A stretch of DNA of 7,760 nt, from contig CACXEL010000381.1 in assembly GCA_902766655.1 (NCBI GenBank), positions 1 through 7,760 on the forward strand, written 5' to 3'. This DNA comes from an uncultured Lachnospiraceae bacterium. GTDB lineage: Bacteria; Bacillota; Clostridia; Lachnospirales; Lachnospiraceae. Below are positions 1 through 5,548 of the stretch, in pieces. Within the stretch, counting starts at the first letter, position 1; each line of letters opens with the position of its first letter. Position numbers and translations under genes: made by a program. Below the pieces are notes generated by a model. The model had not been told where the DNA came from. It saw only the letters and a program-made list of their open reading frames with translations, and searched no databases.

Positions 1-528
1 GATAAAAAGTGCCATCAGTTTTCTGCCGTATTGGGTCTCCGAGCAGCCGTCGATGCCGAGCCTCCGAAGCATTTTCCAGGGAAATGCCCGGTACATGGGC
101 TCCGTCCTCTTCAGTGCCCAGATTTCCGCCCCCGTCACATAGCAGCGCTTCACTGGCGCGGAATCGATGGAAATGAACCCCGCCGTCTCCCCCGGATACT
201 TCTCCATAAAGCACTGCGAGACGTAGCCGCCCATCGACTGCCCGATGAGGACCGGCCGTTCAATGCCTTCCTTCTCCAGGATCTCATGCAGCCAGATGGC
301 CTTGTCCATGAGGCAGAAGTCCAGCCGGAAGGGCCTGGAGCACGCATGCCCCGGCGCATCCCAGGTCAGGATATTGAAATCCTGCTCAAATTCCTCGAAC
401 TGTTTGTCAAAGAGGCGGTGGTCCGCCGTCAGGCCGGGGAGAAAGACCAGGGTCCGTCTGTCCGGGCGGTATTCATTTGTCCAATAATGGATCGTGCCGC
501 AGGAAGTGGTATATGTCTTCTCTGTCAT
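1..528 (-). CDS. Alpha/beta hydrolase, C-terminal part outside the window
   Basis: Probable serine hydrolase of the alpha/beta fold; the substrate is not evident. The frame is open for 176 codons from the ATG at 528 to the window edge, so the C-terminus is missing. The N-terminal beta strands carry LVFLPGL (residues 27-33), the oxyanion-side loop. WDAPGHACS follows at about 56-64, and LIGQSMGGY at 94-102 forms the nucleophile elbow with Ser98. The catalytic Asp and His should lie beyond the edge, since family members usually have about 250-290 residues. A near-perfect AGGAGG at 535-540, six bases before the ATG, fixes the start. It lies 83 bases behind the TetR-type reading frame on the same strand, so it is probably in that operon and may be the regulator's target. 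Family assignment is firm; substrate is unknown. Confidence 0.9.
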   Translation of the reverse strand, partial: MTEKTYTTSCGTIHYWTNEYRPDRRTLVFLPGLTADHRLFDKQFEEFEQDFNILTWDAPGHACSRPFRLDFCLMDKAIWLHEILEKEGIERPVLIGQSMGGYVSQCFMEKYPGETAGFISIDSAPVKRCYVTGAEIWALKRTEPMYRAFPWKMLRRLGIDGCSETQYGRKLMALFI

Positions 529-611
529 CTTAAACCTCCTCTTGGAATCTGCGACGAAGGGCGGAATTTGGATTATCTGAAAGCGTCTGACACGCCATTT
601 CCATGTCCCGC

Positions 612-1235
612 TCAAGTCTCCTCCCCGGACCTCCGAAGGTAGACGCTCTTCCAGAAATCCATCAGCGCCTGAAAGTCCTTCTCCATGGCGTCGGTATTCA
701 TTTCCCCGCGCTGGATGTACTCCCAGAGGCAGCCCTCCGAGGCCCAGTACATCTCCTTGTACATCATCTGAAGGTCGATCCCGGGTATGAAGTCCTCCGG
801 ATCCAGCTTCTCCAGCTTCTTGGCCGCGTGGGCACTCAGGTACTGCCCCATGCTCTTCTGGATGTCCGCGCTGACCTCCGGGTCCTTCTCGTAGAAGGCT
901 CTGACCGCGAAGACGCCGATGTCAGGGTACTACCGCATGAGGCGTAGCTTGGCCTGCATCCCCCGGTCCATGCTGCCGAAGAGGTCCTTCTGCTCATAGG
1001 CGCCGCTCCGCGTCATCTCCTCCACCGTGATCCTGGCGCAGGTGTCCCAGAGGAAGAGATAGAGCTCCTTCTTGTTGTGAAAATAGTGAAAAAGCAGCGC
1101 CTTGCTGATGCCGGCCGCCTCCGCGATCTCACTCATGGGGCTTTTCTTATAGCTGTTCTGGGAAAATACATGAAAGCCCGCGTTCAGGATCGCCTGCTGC
1201 TTCTCCTTCGGCAGGGCATGGAACTTTGGATTCAT
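612..1235 (-). pseudogene. TetR/AcrR-family regulator interrupted by an in-frame amber codon
   Basis: The product would be a 207-codon TetR-type repressor, a normal length for the family. Residues 1-60 form the DNA-binding domain, with a helix-turn-helix at about 34-53 (MSEIAEAAGISKALLFHYF is typical) followed by KKELYLFLW. Codon 102 is TAG (930-932). The same frame then stays open for another 105 codons (YPDIGVFAVRAFYEKDP and onward) to TGA at 612. The second half reads like a normal TetR ligand-binding domain, which argues for one point mutation, for example from CAG or AAG. The ATG at 1235 has GGAGG six bases upstream. The truncated 101-residue product would keep the HTH but lose nearly all of the dimerisation and effector domain. 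A sequencing error or a suppressor tRNA cannot be excluded. Confidence 0.88.
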
Positions 1236-1247
1236 CTCACGCCTCCG

Positions 1248-1264
1248 TTAACCGTATCGGTCAA
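1248..1264. promoter_or_regulatory. Palindromic operator candidate for the TetR-type regulator
   Basis: TTAACCG-TAT-CGGTCAA is a 17-base inverted repeat with one mismatched pair, centred at 1256, just upstream of the regulator's ribosome site. A further half-site, TTGACCG, lies at 1281-1287 between the -35 and -10 elements, and forms a wider inverted repeat with CGGTCAA at 1258-1264. TetR-family proteins typically autoregulate from 15-20 base palindromes placed like this. Binding itself is inferred. Confidence 0.55.
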
Positions 1265-1268
1265 TACC

Positions 1269-1297
1269 ATTGTATGGCCGTTGACCGTTTTTGAGAA
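1269..1297 (-). promoter_or_regulatory. Promoter of the TetR/hydrolase operon
   Basis: On the minus strand, TTCTCA (1292-1297; 4 of 6 matches to TTGACA) is followed by a 17-base spacer and TACAAT (1269-1274; 5 of 6 matches to TATAAT). Transcription would start near 1262, inside the operator palindrome. This arrangement suits repression by steric blocking. Confidence 0.6.
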
Positions 1298-1308
1298 GAC
1301 CCCACATG

Positions 1309-1348
1309 AAAAACCCCTGCGGGCCGAGAAGACCGCAGGGTATTTTTT
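1309..1348. terminator. Bidirectional intrinsic terminator after the serpin gene
   Basis: CCCTGCGG (1315-1322) and CCGCAGGG (1333-1340) pair as a perfect 8-base GC-rich stem with a 10-base loop. On the minus strand the stem is followed by GTTTTT (1314-1309), on the plus strand by TATTTTTT (1341-1348). It ends serpin transcription and insulates the TetR promoter, whose -35 lies only 12 bases away. Confidence 0.85.
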
Positions 1349-1389
1349 ATAGACTATGCGTTATGTCAGGCAAGGCCTGTCCTCTCCAT

Positions 1390-2841
1390 TCACTCGATAC
1401 TCCTCACAACCCCCGAAAACAGGACCGACCCATCCCGCCCCGTCACGATGAAGAGGAAAGGCCTGTCGAAGACAAGATCCACCTCTTCATCCGGGATATC
1501 TGCGCCCGCATCGGCCAGAACCTCCGTGTACGCCGCACCGGTCACACCGTTCTCATCGATCTCCACCATGGCCGCGTGTTCCGCCTGGCTGATGAACAGA
1601 TTCTCCTCATCCTCGGTGAGCGGTGTAAAGTCGGAAATATACGGGTCCAGCGCGTCCGTGATGCCAAGCCCGCGGATGGTACTCAGCAGATCCGTCTTCC
1701 CGCTCACCCGGAACTTCGGAACGGACAGATTGACGTGTGGGGAGGACCAGTGCGGATCATCGCTCCAGACAGTGGCCGAAAGGAGATCCGGGTCCGAGAG
1801 GAGATTGTTTACATTTGTCCCTTCCGCGGGCAGATAGAAGTACATGGAGCCGCTGTCCTGCAGACCGAGCCCGACGGAGGTAAATGTATCCGTCCGATAG
1901 ACTCCCATCATGTCCGAGCGGTGCATCATATCCACAGTAGTATCGCCGTTAACGCCGTGGAAGGTCTCCTTCGTATTGTTCTCCTCCCGGAACTCATCGT
2001 TCCAGGCCGCCTTATAGTAGATGGTGGAAATGATGGCCAGCACGGTATCGCCGTTCAGCTTCATATCCTTGCTATATTCCTTCAGGAGCCCGCCGGTATT
2101 CTCGTCCGTCCACTCCCGAAGAGCCTTGTTCATCTCCTCCGATTCAGGGTCTCCCCCGAAAACAGAGGCATAGTAATTCTGCGCGACCTCCCGCAGCGTC
2201 TCCTCCTTGCATTCGGTCCCTTCGCGCAGCCAGAGAGAGTTGGCGAGAAGGCTTTTCAAGGTCGGCGTGTCGACGTAATTGCTCTCCCAGAGGGCCTTTA
2301 CCTGCGTGCGCAGCTCCGCAAGATCCTTCACGTGCAGCATATCCAGGATCTGCTGCCGGGTATTGCCGCCTGTCACCTCCGACAGAACAGCGAAGGCCAC
2401 ATAGGTATTCAGCGGGGAGCAGACCGTATTCTCCTCATTCGAAGAGAGGATTTTCTCCATCCTCTCCTGATAATAGCCTGTCATACCCTGCCGATACTCT
2501 GCTGAGACCTCAATCTTCTGCCTGTAATCATCCCACCAGGCCCAGTGCACGTCACTCTCGGCATAGTCCTGGGCGGACATGTTTTCGGCGACCGCATCCG
2601 GGTAGACGGCGGCTGCCAGGACGAGGCCGCGAGGCATTCCCGGCGCCCCTTCCCCCGCTGCCGCGCCGGGACGAAACCGGGAAATCAGAACCGCCGCGAT
2701 GAGACAGACCGCAGCACATGCCGCAAAGGTTCCCCATTTTCTCCACGCAGACATCTTTTTCCTTCCGGTATATTTCCCCGCCTCCTGTATTTTTGTCTCG
2801 TCCAGGTCTTCCAGAACTTCAAACAGTTCTTCCTTGTTCAT
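1390..2841 (-). CDS. Membrane-anchored serpin (serine protease inhibitor family)
   Basis: The protein has 483 residues. Residues 1-35 are a charged cytoplasmic segment (MNKEELFEVLEDLDETKIQEA). A membrane helix lies at about 37-54, a linker to about 110, then a full serpin fold of about 370 residues outside the cell. Serpin hallmarks in order: NTVCSPLNTYVAFAVLSEVTGG from about 138, NSLWL at 201-205, STIYYKAAW at 272-280, VPKFRVSG at 374-381, hinge ENGVTGAAYT at 430-439, and DRPFLFIV with GSVLFSGVV at the C-terminus. Inhibitory serpins trap proteases when the reactive loop (about 430-457) is cut. Here the loop is about four residues longer than in antitrypsin, with Gly at P12 and Tyr at P9, so inhibition is plausible but uncertain. 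The ATG overlaps the stop of the sigma fragment as ATGA, with AAGGGGG upstream. The N-terminus resembles membrane proteins encoded after sigma factors. Confidence 0.93.
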   Translation of the reverse strand: MNKEELFEVLEDLDETKIQEAGKYTGRKKMSAWRKWGTFAACAAVCLIAAVLISRFRPGAAAGEGAPGMPRGLVLAAAVYPDAVAENMSAQDYAESDVHWAWWDDYRQKIEVSAEYRQGMTGYYQERMEKILSSNEENTVCSPLNTYVAFAVLSEVTGGNTRQQILDMLHVKDLAELRTQVKALWESNYVDTPTLKSLLANSLWLREGTECKEETLREVAQNYYASVFGGDPESEEMNKALREWTDENTGGLLKEYSKDMKLNGDTVLAIISTIYYKAAWNDEFREENNTKETFHGVNGDTTVDMMHRSDMMGVYRTDTFTSVGLGLQDSGSMYFYLPAEGTNVNNLLSDPDLLSATVWSDDPHWSSPHVNLSVPKFRVSGKTDLLSTIRGLGITDALDPYISDFTPLTEDEENLFISQAEHAAMVEIDENGVTGAAYTEVLADAGADIPDEEVDLVFDRPFLFIVTGRDGSVLFSGVVRSIE

Positions 2842-3044
2842 ATCGCGTACCCCCTTTCCGAGAGATGCTTCCGCAGCCTGCCCCTGATGCGGCTGAGCGA
2901 AACAGAAACATGGTTCTCACTCATGCCGCACCTTCCGGCGATCTCAGAGATACTGTCCGCATACCAGTATCGTAAAATGAACAGGTTCCGCTTTTCCGCC
3001 GGCAGGGAGTTCAGATACCGGTCGATTTCATCTGCCAGTTCCCT
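2838..3044 (-). pseudogene. RNA polymerase sigma-70 region 4 fragment, 5' part lost
   Basis: A 68-codon open stretch ends in TGA at 2838-2840, overlapping the serpin ATG. It encodes RELADEIDRYLNSLPAEKRN, then LFILRYWYADSISEIAGRCG, then MSENHVSVSLSRIRGRLRKH. This is a clear sigma region 4 helix-turn-helix, which contacts the -35 element. Region 2 is absent. In the same frame, codons TGA at 3045-3047 and again at 3072-3074 close it, with only seven codons between them (NVCREDE). The first stop may be a point mutation of a Trp or Arg codon, because the residues before it fit the family. No good start with a ribosome site is visible, so this is probably a remnant. Its 3' end still supplies the serpin's ribosome site. 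Confidence 0.82.
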
Positions 3045-3065
3045 TCACTCATCCTCACGACATAC

Positions 3066-3074
3066 ATTGTATCA
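3066..3074 (-). promoter_or_regulatory. Possible extended -10 promoter for the sigma-fragment/serpin unit
   Basis: TGATACAAT on the minus strand is an extended -10 (TG, one base, TACAAT). The -35 position (3089-3094, TTATGC) matches poorly. It lies in a short AT-rich patch just upstream of the sigma fragment and would allow the serpin to be transcribed although the sigma gene is broken. Confidence 0.35.
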
Positions 3075-3087
3075 TATTACAGTATAA

Positions 3088-3183
3088 AGCATAATTGCGA
3101 AGACATTCTTCTTCGTGTTCTCGGAGATCTTCCTGCCTGAGGACCCGACTACGGAGAGGGCGCCTCCGGATACGGCTGACTGA
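3088..3183 (+). pseudogene. Possible C-terminal remnant of an unidentified plus-strand gene
   Basis: After a TAA at 3085-3087, this frame is open for 31 codons to TGA at 3181-3183. It ends FLPEDPTTERAPPDTAD, with mostly G or C in third positions. No ATG is present and the family is not recognised. It is followed 58 bases later by a strong terminator that works in this direction too, which fits the tail of a former gene. The minus strand is also partly open here, so coding origin is uncertain. Confidence 0.3.
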
Positions 3184-3212
3184 CTGGAAAGGAAGGATAA
3201 ACGATAATGATT

Positions 3213-3232
3213 GCCCGGTATGAATGCCGGGC
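3213..3232. repeat. Short GC-rich hairpin
   Basis: GCCCGGTA-TGAA-TGCCGGGC folds as an 8-base stem (one G-U pair) with a four-base loop. No T run follows in either direction, so it is not an intrinsic terminator by itself. It may assist the adjacent terminator or be a repeat element. Confidence 0.5.
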
Positions 3233-3241
3233 GCACCACAG

Positions 3242-3279
3242 AAAACGCCTCTGAGCCAAAATGGTTCAGAGGCGTTTTT
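3242..3279. terminator. Very strong bidirectional terminator
   Basis: AAAACGCCTCTGAGCCA (3242-3258) pairs with TGGTTCAGAGGCGTTTT (3262-3278), giving 17 pairs with one G-U and a three-base loop. The flanking A and T runs make it functional in both directions. It starts five bases after the stop of the reductase fragment, so it terminates the minus-strand operon from 5379. It also faces the plus-strand remnant ending at 3183. Confidence 0.88.
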
Positions 3280-3283
3280 ACAA

Positions 3284-3409
3284 TTATGATTCGAATGTCT
3301 TGGCCACGGTCTGAAGAAGCTTTCGGATTTCAGGATGCCGCAGACATACCTTTTCGCATTTGCCGCACCGGATACAGTCGGAAGCGGCAGGTAAAAAGGC
3401 CCTTCTCAT
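3284..3409 (-). pseudogene. 4Fe-4S C-terminal tail of a reductase, probably aldo/keto reductase family
   Basis: Forty-one codons end in TAA at 3284-3286. They encode DCIRCGKCEKVCLRHPEIRK and LLQTVAKTFES. The cluster CX2CX2CX3C with a following Pro is a ferredoxin-type 4Fe-4S motif. The pattern 'CIxCGxCExxC, then IxxLLxxVAxxFE' is typical of the extreme C-terminus of the iron-sulfur aldo/keto reductases. The catalytic barrel of about 300 residues is missing, as upstream sequence in this frame stops at 3458-3460. No ribosome site precedes the ATG at 3409. It sits exactly where a last operon gene would, just before the terminator. Loss of the body by deletion is inferred. A ferredoxin domain of another oxidoreductase is the alternative. 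Confidence 0.68.
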
Positions 3410-3457
3410 AGCAGGGGCGAACCTGAGGCGACAGGTGCCATGAAACGCGTATTTCGC

Positions 3458-3598
3458 TCACACGCTTGCACGCCCTCTTCGTTTTATGCACCTAGCTGTT
3501 TTCTGACTACTGCTGCAGCCCGTAAGGAGAAGCATCATCAGGACCAGCATAAGAGCAAATACCCGGATCCGGTCACTGAAGCGATTTTCCGAATTCAT
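3458..3598 (-). pseudogene. N-terminal fragment of a lipoprotein gene
   Basis: The 46-codon frame starts at ATG 3598 and overlaps the last 26 bases of the flavoprotein gene. Residues 1-12 are charged (MNSENRFSDRIR), then a hydrophobic stretch VFALMLVLMMLLL leads into a lipobox LTGC with Cys28, then SSSQ. This is a textbook type II signal peptide. After SSSQKT the sequence becomes Arg-rich and ends at TGA 3458-3460, with no mature domain. Only the head of a lipoprotein gene remains. In the same phase, beyond the stop, lies the reductase tail. Related loci often carry secreted flavodoxin-like lipoproteins beside such flavoproteins, but the lost domain cannot be identified. Confidence 0.65.
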
Positions 3599-4115
3599 AT
3601 GCCTCATCCTGTTCATCCCTCTTTTCGAAGGCCTCGCCGGAATCGGAAATGCCGCCGCAGAACAAGGTTCCTGCCAACTCTGCCTTTTCAAAGCAATCCA
3701 CCCAGCCCTGGAGACCATTCACCGCTTTTTCGGGCGTGGTCTCTTCATCCTCTGCTGCTGTAGCAAGCATGTAGACCTTGCGGAATCGATAATCCGAAGG
3801 ATACAGCGGATTCATCCGGTCCAGCAGTGTCTTCATCTGGCCGCTCATCTCGTAGTAGTAGATCGGCGTTGCAAACACGAGGGTGTCCGCATTTTTGACT
3901 TTCTCGGCGATCCAGACAGCGTCGTCTTTCAGCACGCACTTTTGTGTCTTCTGGCATGCAAGGCAGCCGATGCAGAACTTCAGGTCCTTGCCCTTCAGGC
4001 TGACGTGCTCCACTTCATGCCCTGCTTCCCGAGCGCCTTTGATGAGGCACTCTGCCAGGATATCCGAATTGCTCTTTGCCCGAAGACTGGTGGAAATAAC
4101 AAGCACACTGCTCAT
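3573..4115 (-). CDS. NADPH-dependent FMN reductase / iron-sulfur-flavoprotein-like
   Basis: A 180-residue cytoplasmic flavodoxin-fold redox protein. The N-terminal beta strand VLVIST leads to the FMN-phosphate loop STSLRAKSNS (about 8-17). Residues 48-60 are CIGCLACQKTQKC, spaced CX2CX2CX5C, which matches the four-Cys pattern of iron-sulfur flavoproteins, although many family members with a similar box have no proven cluster. TPIYYYEMSGQMKTLLDR (about 83-100) contacts the flavin ring and dimer partner. A GTG at 4130 overlapping the previous stop is possible, but the ATG at 4115 has AAGGAG (4122-4127) six bases away and is preferred. It follows the Cys hydrolase by 11 bases in the same operon. 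Its physiological electron partner is unknown. Confidence 0.9.
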   Translation of the reverse strand: MSSVLVISTSLRAKSNSDILAECLIKGAREAGHEVEHVSLKGKDLKFCIGCLACQKTQKCVLKDDAVWIAEKVKNADTLVFATPIYYYEMSGQMKTLLDRMNPLYPSDYRFRKVYMLATAAEDEETTPEKAVNGLQGWVDCFEKAELAGTLFCGGISDSGEAFEKRDEQDEAYEFGKSLQ

Positions 4116-4121
4116 ACGATT

Positions 4122-4127
4122 CTCCTT
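4122..4127 (-). promoter_or_regulatory. Ribosome binding site deciding the flavoprotein start
   Basis: AAGGAG on the minus strand lies six bases before ATG 4115. It overlaps the candidate GTG start at 4130-4128 and the hydrolase stop, which favours the ATG and suggests translational coupling. Confidence 0.7.
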
Positions 4128-5128
4128 CACTTAAGATACTCTGTGAAAAATGCCTCCAGCTTATCGAACGGAATGGCATCCTTGCCACCGCCGTCGTAGA
4201 GGTCAGTATGGACGGCACCGGGGATAATCATCAGTTCCTTGTTGTCCGTGTACTTGCTGTCCTTGATCATATCGGCATAGGCGTCGCGGGAAAAATAGCA
4301 GGAATGCGCCTTGTCGCCGTGAATCAAAAGGACGGCGCTGCGGATTTCATTTGAGTACTTCAGAATCGGCTGATTGACGAAACTCTCGCAGCCGATCACG
4401 TTCCAGCCTCCGTTGGAATTCAGAGAACGGGAATGATAGCCGCGTCCGGTCTTGTAATAATCGTAGTAATCTTTGACAAAGAAGGGCGCATCCTCCGGCA
4501 GAGGATCGACTACCCCGCCGCCCAGCTTGTATTCGCCGGCCTTCAGGTCCTCGAGTCTCTGGGCACACATAGCGGCCTTTGCCTGATATCTTGCCTCCTC
4601 GCTGTCGGCGGAATCGAAATAGCCTTTGGCATTCACACGGGTCATGTCGTACATAGTGGAAGCAACGGTCGCCTTGATACGGGTATCCAATGCTGCCGTA
4701 TTGAGGGCCATGCCGCCCCAGCCGCAGATACCGATGATGCCAATGCGGTCCGGATCGACCTTCTCGTTCAGGGAGAGGAAATCCACCGCCGCCATAAAGT
4801 CTTCTGTGTTGATATCAGGGGAAGCCATGCAGCGCACATTGCCCCCGCTCTCCCCGGTGAAGGAGGGATCAAAAGCGATCGTCAGAAATCCGCGCTCGGC
4901 CATGGTCTGGGCGTACAGGCCGGAGCACTGTTCCTTGACGGCGCCGAAAGGACCGGAAACCGCGATTGCGGGAAGTTTTCCCTCTAAATTCCTCGGAACA
5001 TACATGTCCGCCGCCAGCGTAATGCCATATCGGTTCACAAAGGTCACCTTGCTGTGATCGACTTTTTCACTCTTTGGAAAAGTCTTATCCCATCCGTCTG
5101 TGAGTACGAGTTCTTCTTTTCTGATCAT
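4127..5128 (-). CDS. Alpha/beta hydrolase with Cys nucleophile (dienelactone-hydrolase-like)
   Basis: The protein has 333 residues and no signal peptide. The core has AIAVSGPFGAVKEQ (54-67, oxyanion side) and AFDPSFTGESGG (85-96). The nucleophile elbow IIGICGWGG (131-139) has Cys135 in place of Ser. LLIHGDKAHS (267-276) gives the likely acid Asp272, and IIPGAVHTDLYD (301-312) gives His307. The GICGWGG elbow with a following STMYDM (157-162) marks a family common in Clostridia and Bacteroides. Its substrates are poorly defined, and Cys-His-Asp triads are known from dienelactone hydrolase. AGGAG lies nine bases before the ATG. It sits 26 bases behind the 74-residue gene and 11 bases ahead of the flavoprotein, so it is in one operon. 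Hydrolysis of an ester or lactone paired with reduction is an inference. Confidence 0.9.
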   Translation of the reverse strand: MIRKEELVLTDGWDKTFPKSEKVDHSKVTFVNRYGITLAADMYVPRNLEGKLPAIAVSGPFGAVKEQCSGLYAQTMAERGFLTIAFDPSFTGESGGNVRCMASPDINTEDFMAAVDFLSLNEKVDPDRIGIIGICGWGGMALNTAALDTRIKATVASTMYDMTRVNAKGYFDSADSEEARYQAKAAMCAQRLEDLKAGEYKLGGGVVDPLPEDAPFFVKDYYDYYKTGRGYHSRSLNSNGGWNVIGCESFVNQPILKYSNEIRSAVLLIHGDKAHSCYFSRDAYADMIKDSKYTDNKELMIIPGAVHTDLYDGGGKDAIPFDKLEAFFTEYLK

Positions 5129-5154
5129 GGTCTCAGTCTCCTTATTTCATTTTT

Positions 5155-5379
5155 TTACTGAATCGTTTTTGCTGTCTGCCGGATCAGAAAGTCCAGGCGA
5201 TCCACCTTCCGCTGGCTCTCATGAAGCTCCTCCATCCGCCTGCACCGGCATTTTCGGAAGTACCGGATCAGGGCTTCCGGATTTCCTGCTCTGTAGAGCT
5301 GCTCTGCTGTTTTCATTTCCTCGCTTCCGCATCCGGCGTCCGAAAGGATTGTGAGGATTTTTTCCAGTTCTTCCTTCAT
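5155..5379 (-). CDS. Small conserved-looking protein of unknown function
   Basis: A 74-residue, strongly helical, charged and probably cytoplasmic protein. The N-terminal half contains EQLYRAGNPEALIRYFRKCR (26-45). The C-terminal half, RRMEELHESQRKVDRLDFLI with RQTAK after it, reads as an amphipathic helix or coiled coil. The 'CR, then EELHExQxxVDxLDxLIRQT' pattern is one I associate with small unnamed clostridial proteins found beside regulators or reductases; no function is known to me. It is the first gene of the operon after the promoter at 5415-5444. The ATG has AGGAG at a rather long distance of ten bases. It could act as a small regulator or adaptor, but nothing in the sequence proves it. 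Confidence 0.75.
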   Translation of the reverse strand: MKEELEKILTILSDAGCGSEEMKTAEQLYRAGNPEALIRYFRKCRCRRMEELHESQRKVDRLDFLIRQTAKTIQ

Positions 5380-5412
5380 CTTAAGGACTCTCCTGTATTT
5401 CTCTCTGCATAC

Positions 5413-5456
5413 TCATTATAAGTATTATTTGACTGCTTTGCTAATTGTTATAATGA
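5413..5456. promoter_or_regulatory. Nine-base inverted repeat around the operon promoter
   Basis: TCATTATAA (5413-5421) and TTATAATGA (5448-5456) are a perfect 9-base inverted repeat with 26 bases between. The left arm contains the -10 of the minus-strand promoter. It may be a pair of regulator half-sites, or simply TATAAT-like elements on both strands. Confidence 0.4.
5415..5444 (-). promoter_or_regulatory. Promoter of the 74-residue protein/hydrolase/flavoprotein operon
   Basis: On the minus strand, TTAGCA (5439-5444; 4 of 6 matches) is followed by an 18-base spacer and a perfect TATAAT (5415-5420). The surrounding AT-rich patch fits a promoter. A second possible -10, TATAAC, lies about 30 bases further upstream behind TTGTGA. 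Confidence 0.65.
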
Positions 5457-5548
5457 ATATCGTGACATTCACAAACAGCATATCATAATTGTTTTTTCAA
5501 GTTCAGCCCATGCCGGAGAAGTTTGTTCTGAATGTCATCTGCTGCCGG

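Noticed and set aside
930..932. TAG in the TetR gene as a pyrrolysine codon
   Set aside because: Pyrrolysine is not known in TetR regulators, and no other gene here uses internal TAG; a point mutation is simpler.
1291..2505. A 404-codon plus-strand open frame
   Set aside because: It lies antisense to the serpin gene, has no ribosome site, and its translation is Arg/His/Ile-rich with no domain. The serpin motifs on the minus strand are unambiguous.
5431..5455. Plus-strand promoter TTGACT...TATAAT
   Set aside because: The spacer would be only about 18 bases from TTGA but 14 from the full hexamer, and no plus-strand gene follows; the long plus-strand frame at 5489-5938 is antisense to DUF523.
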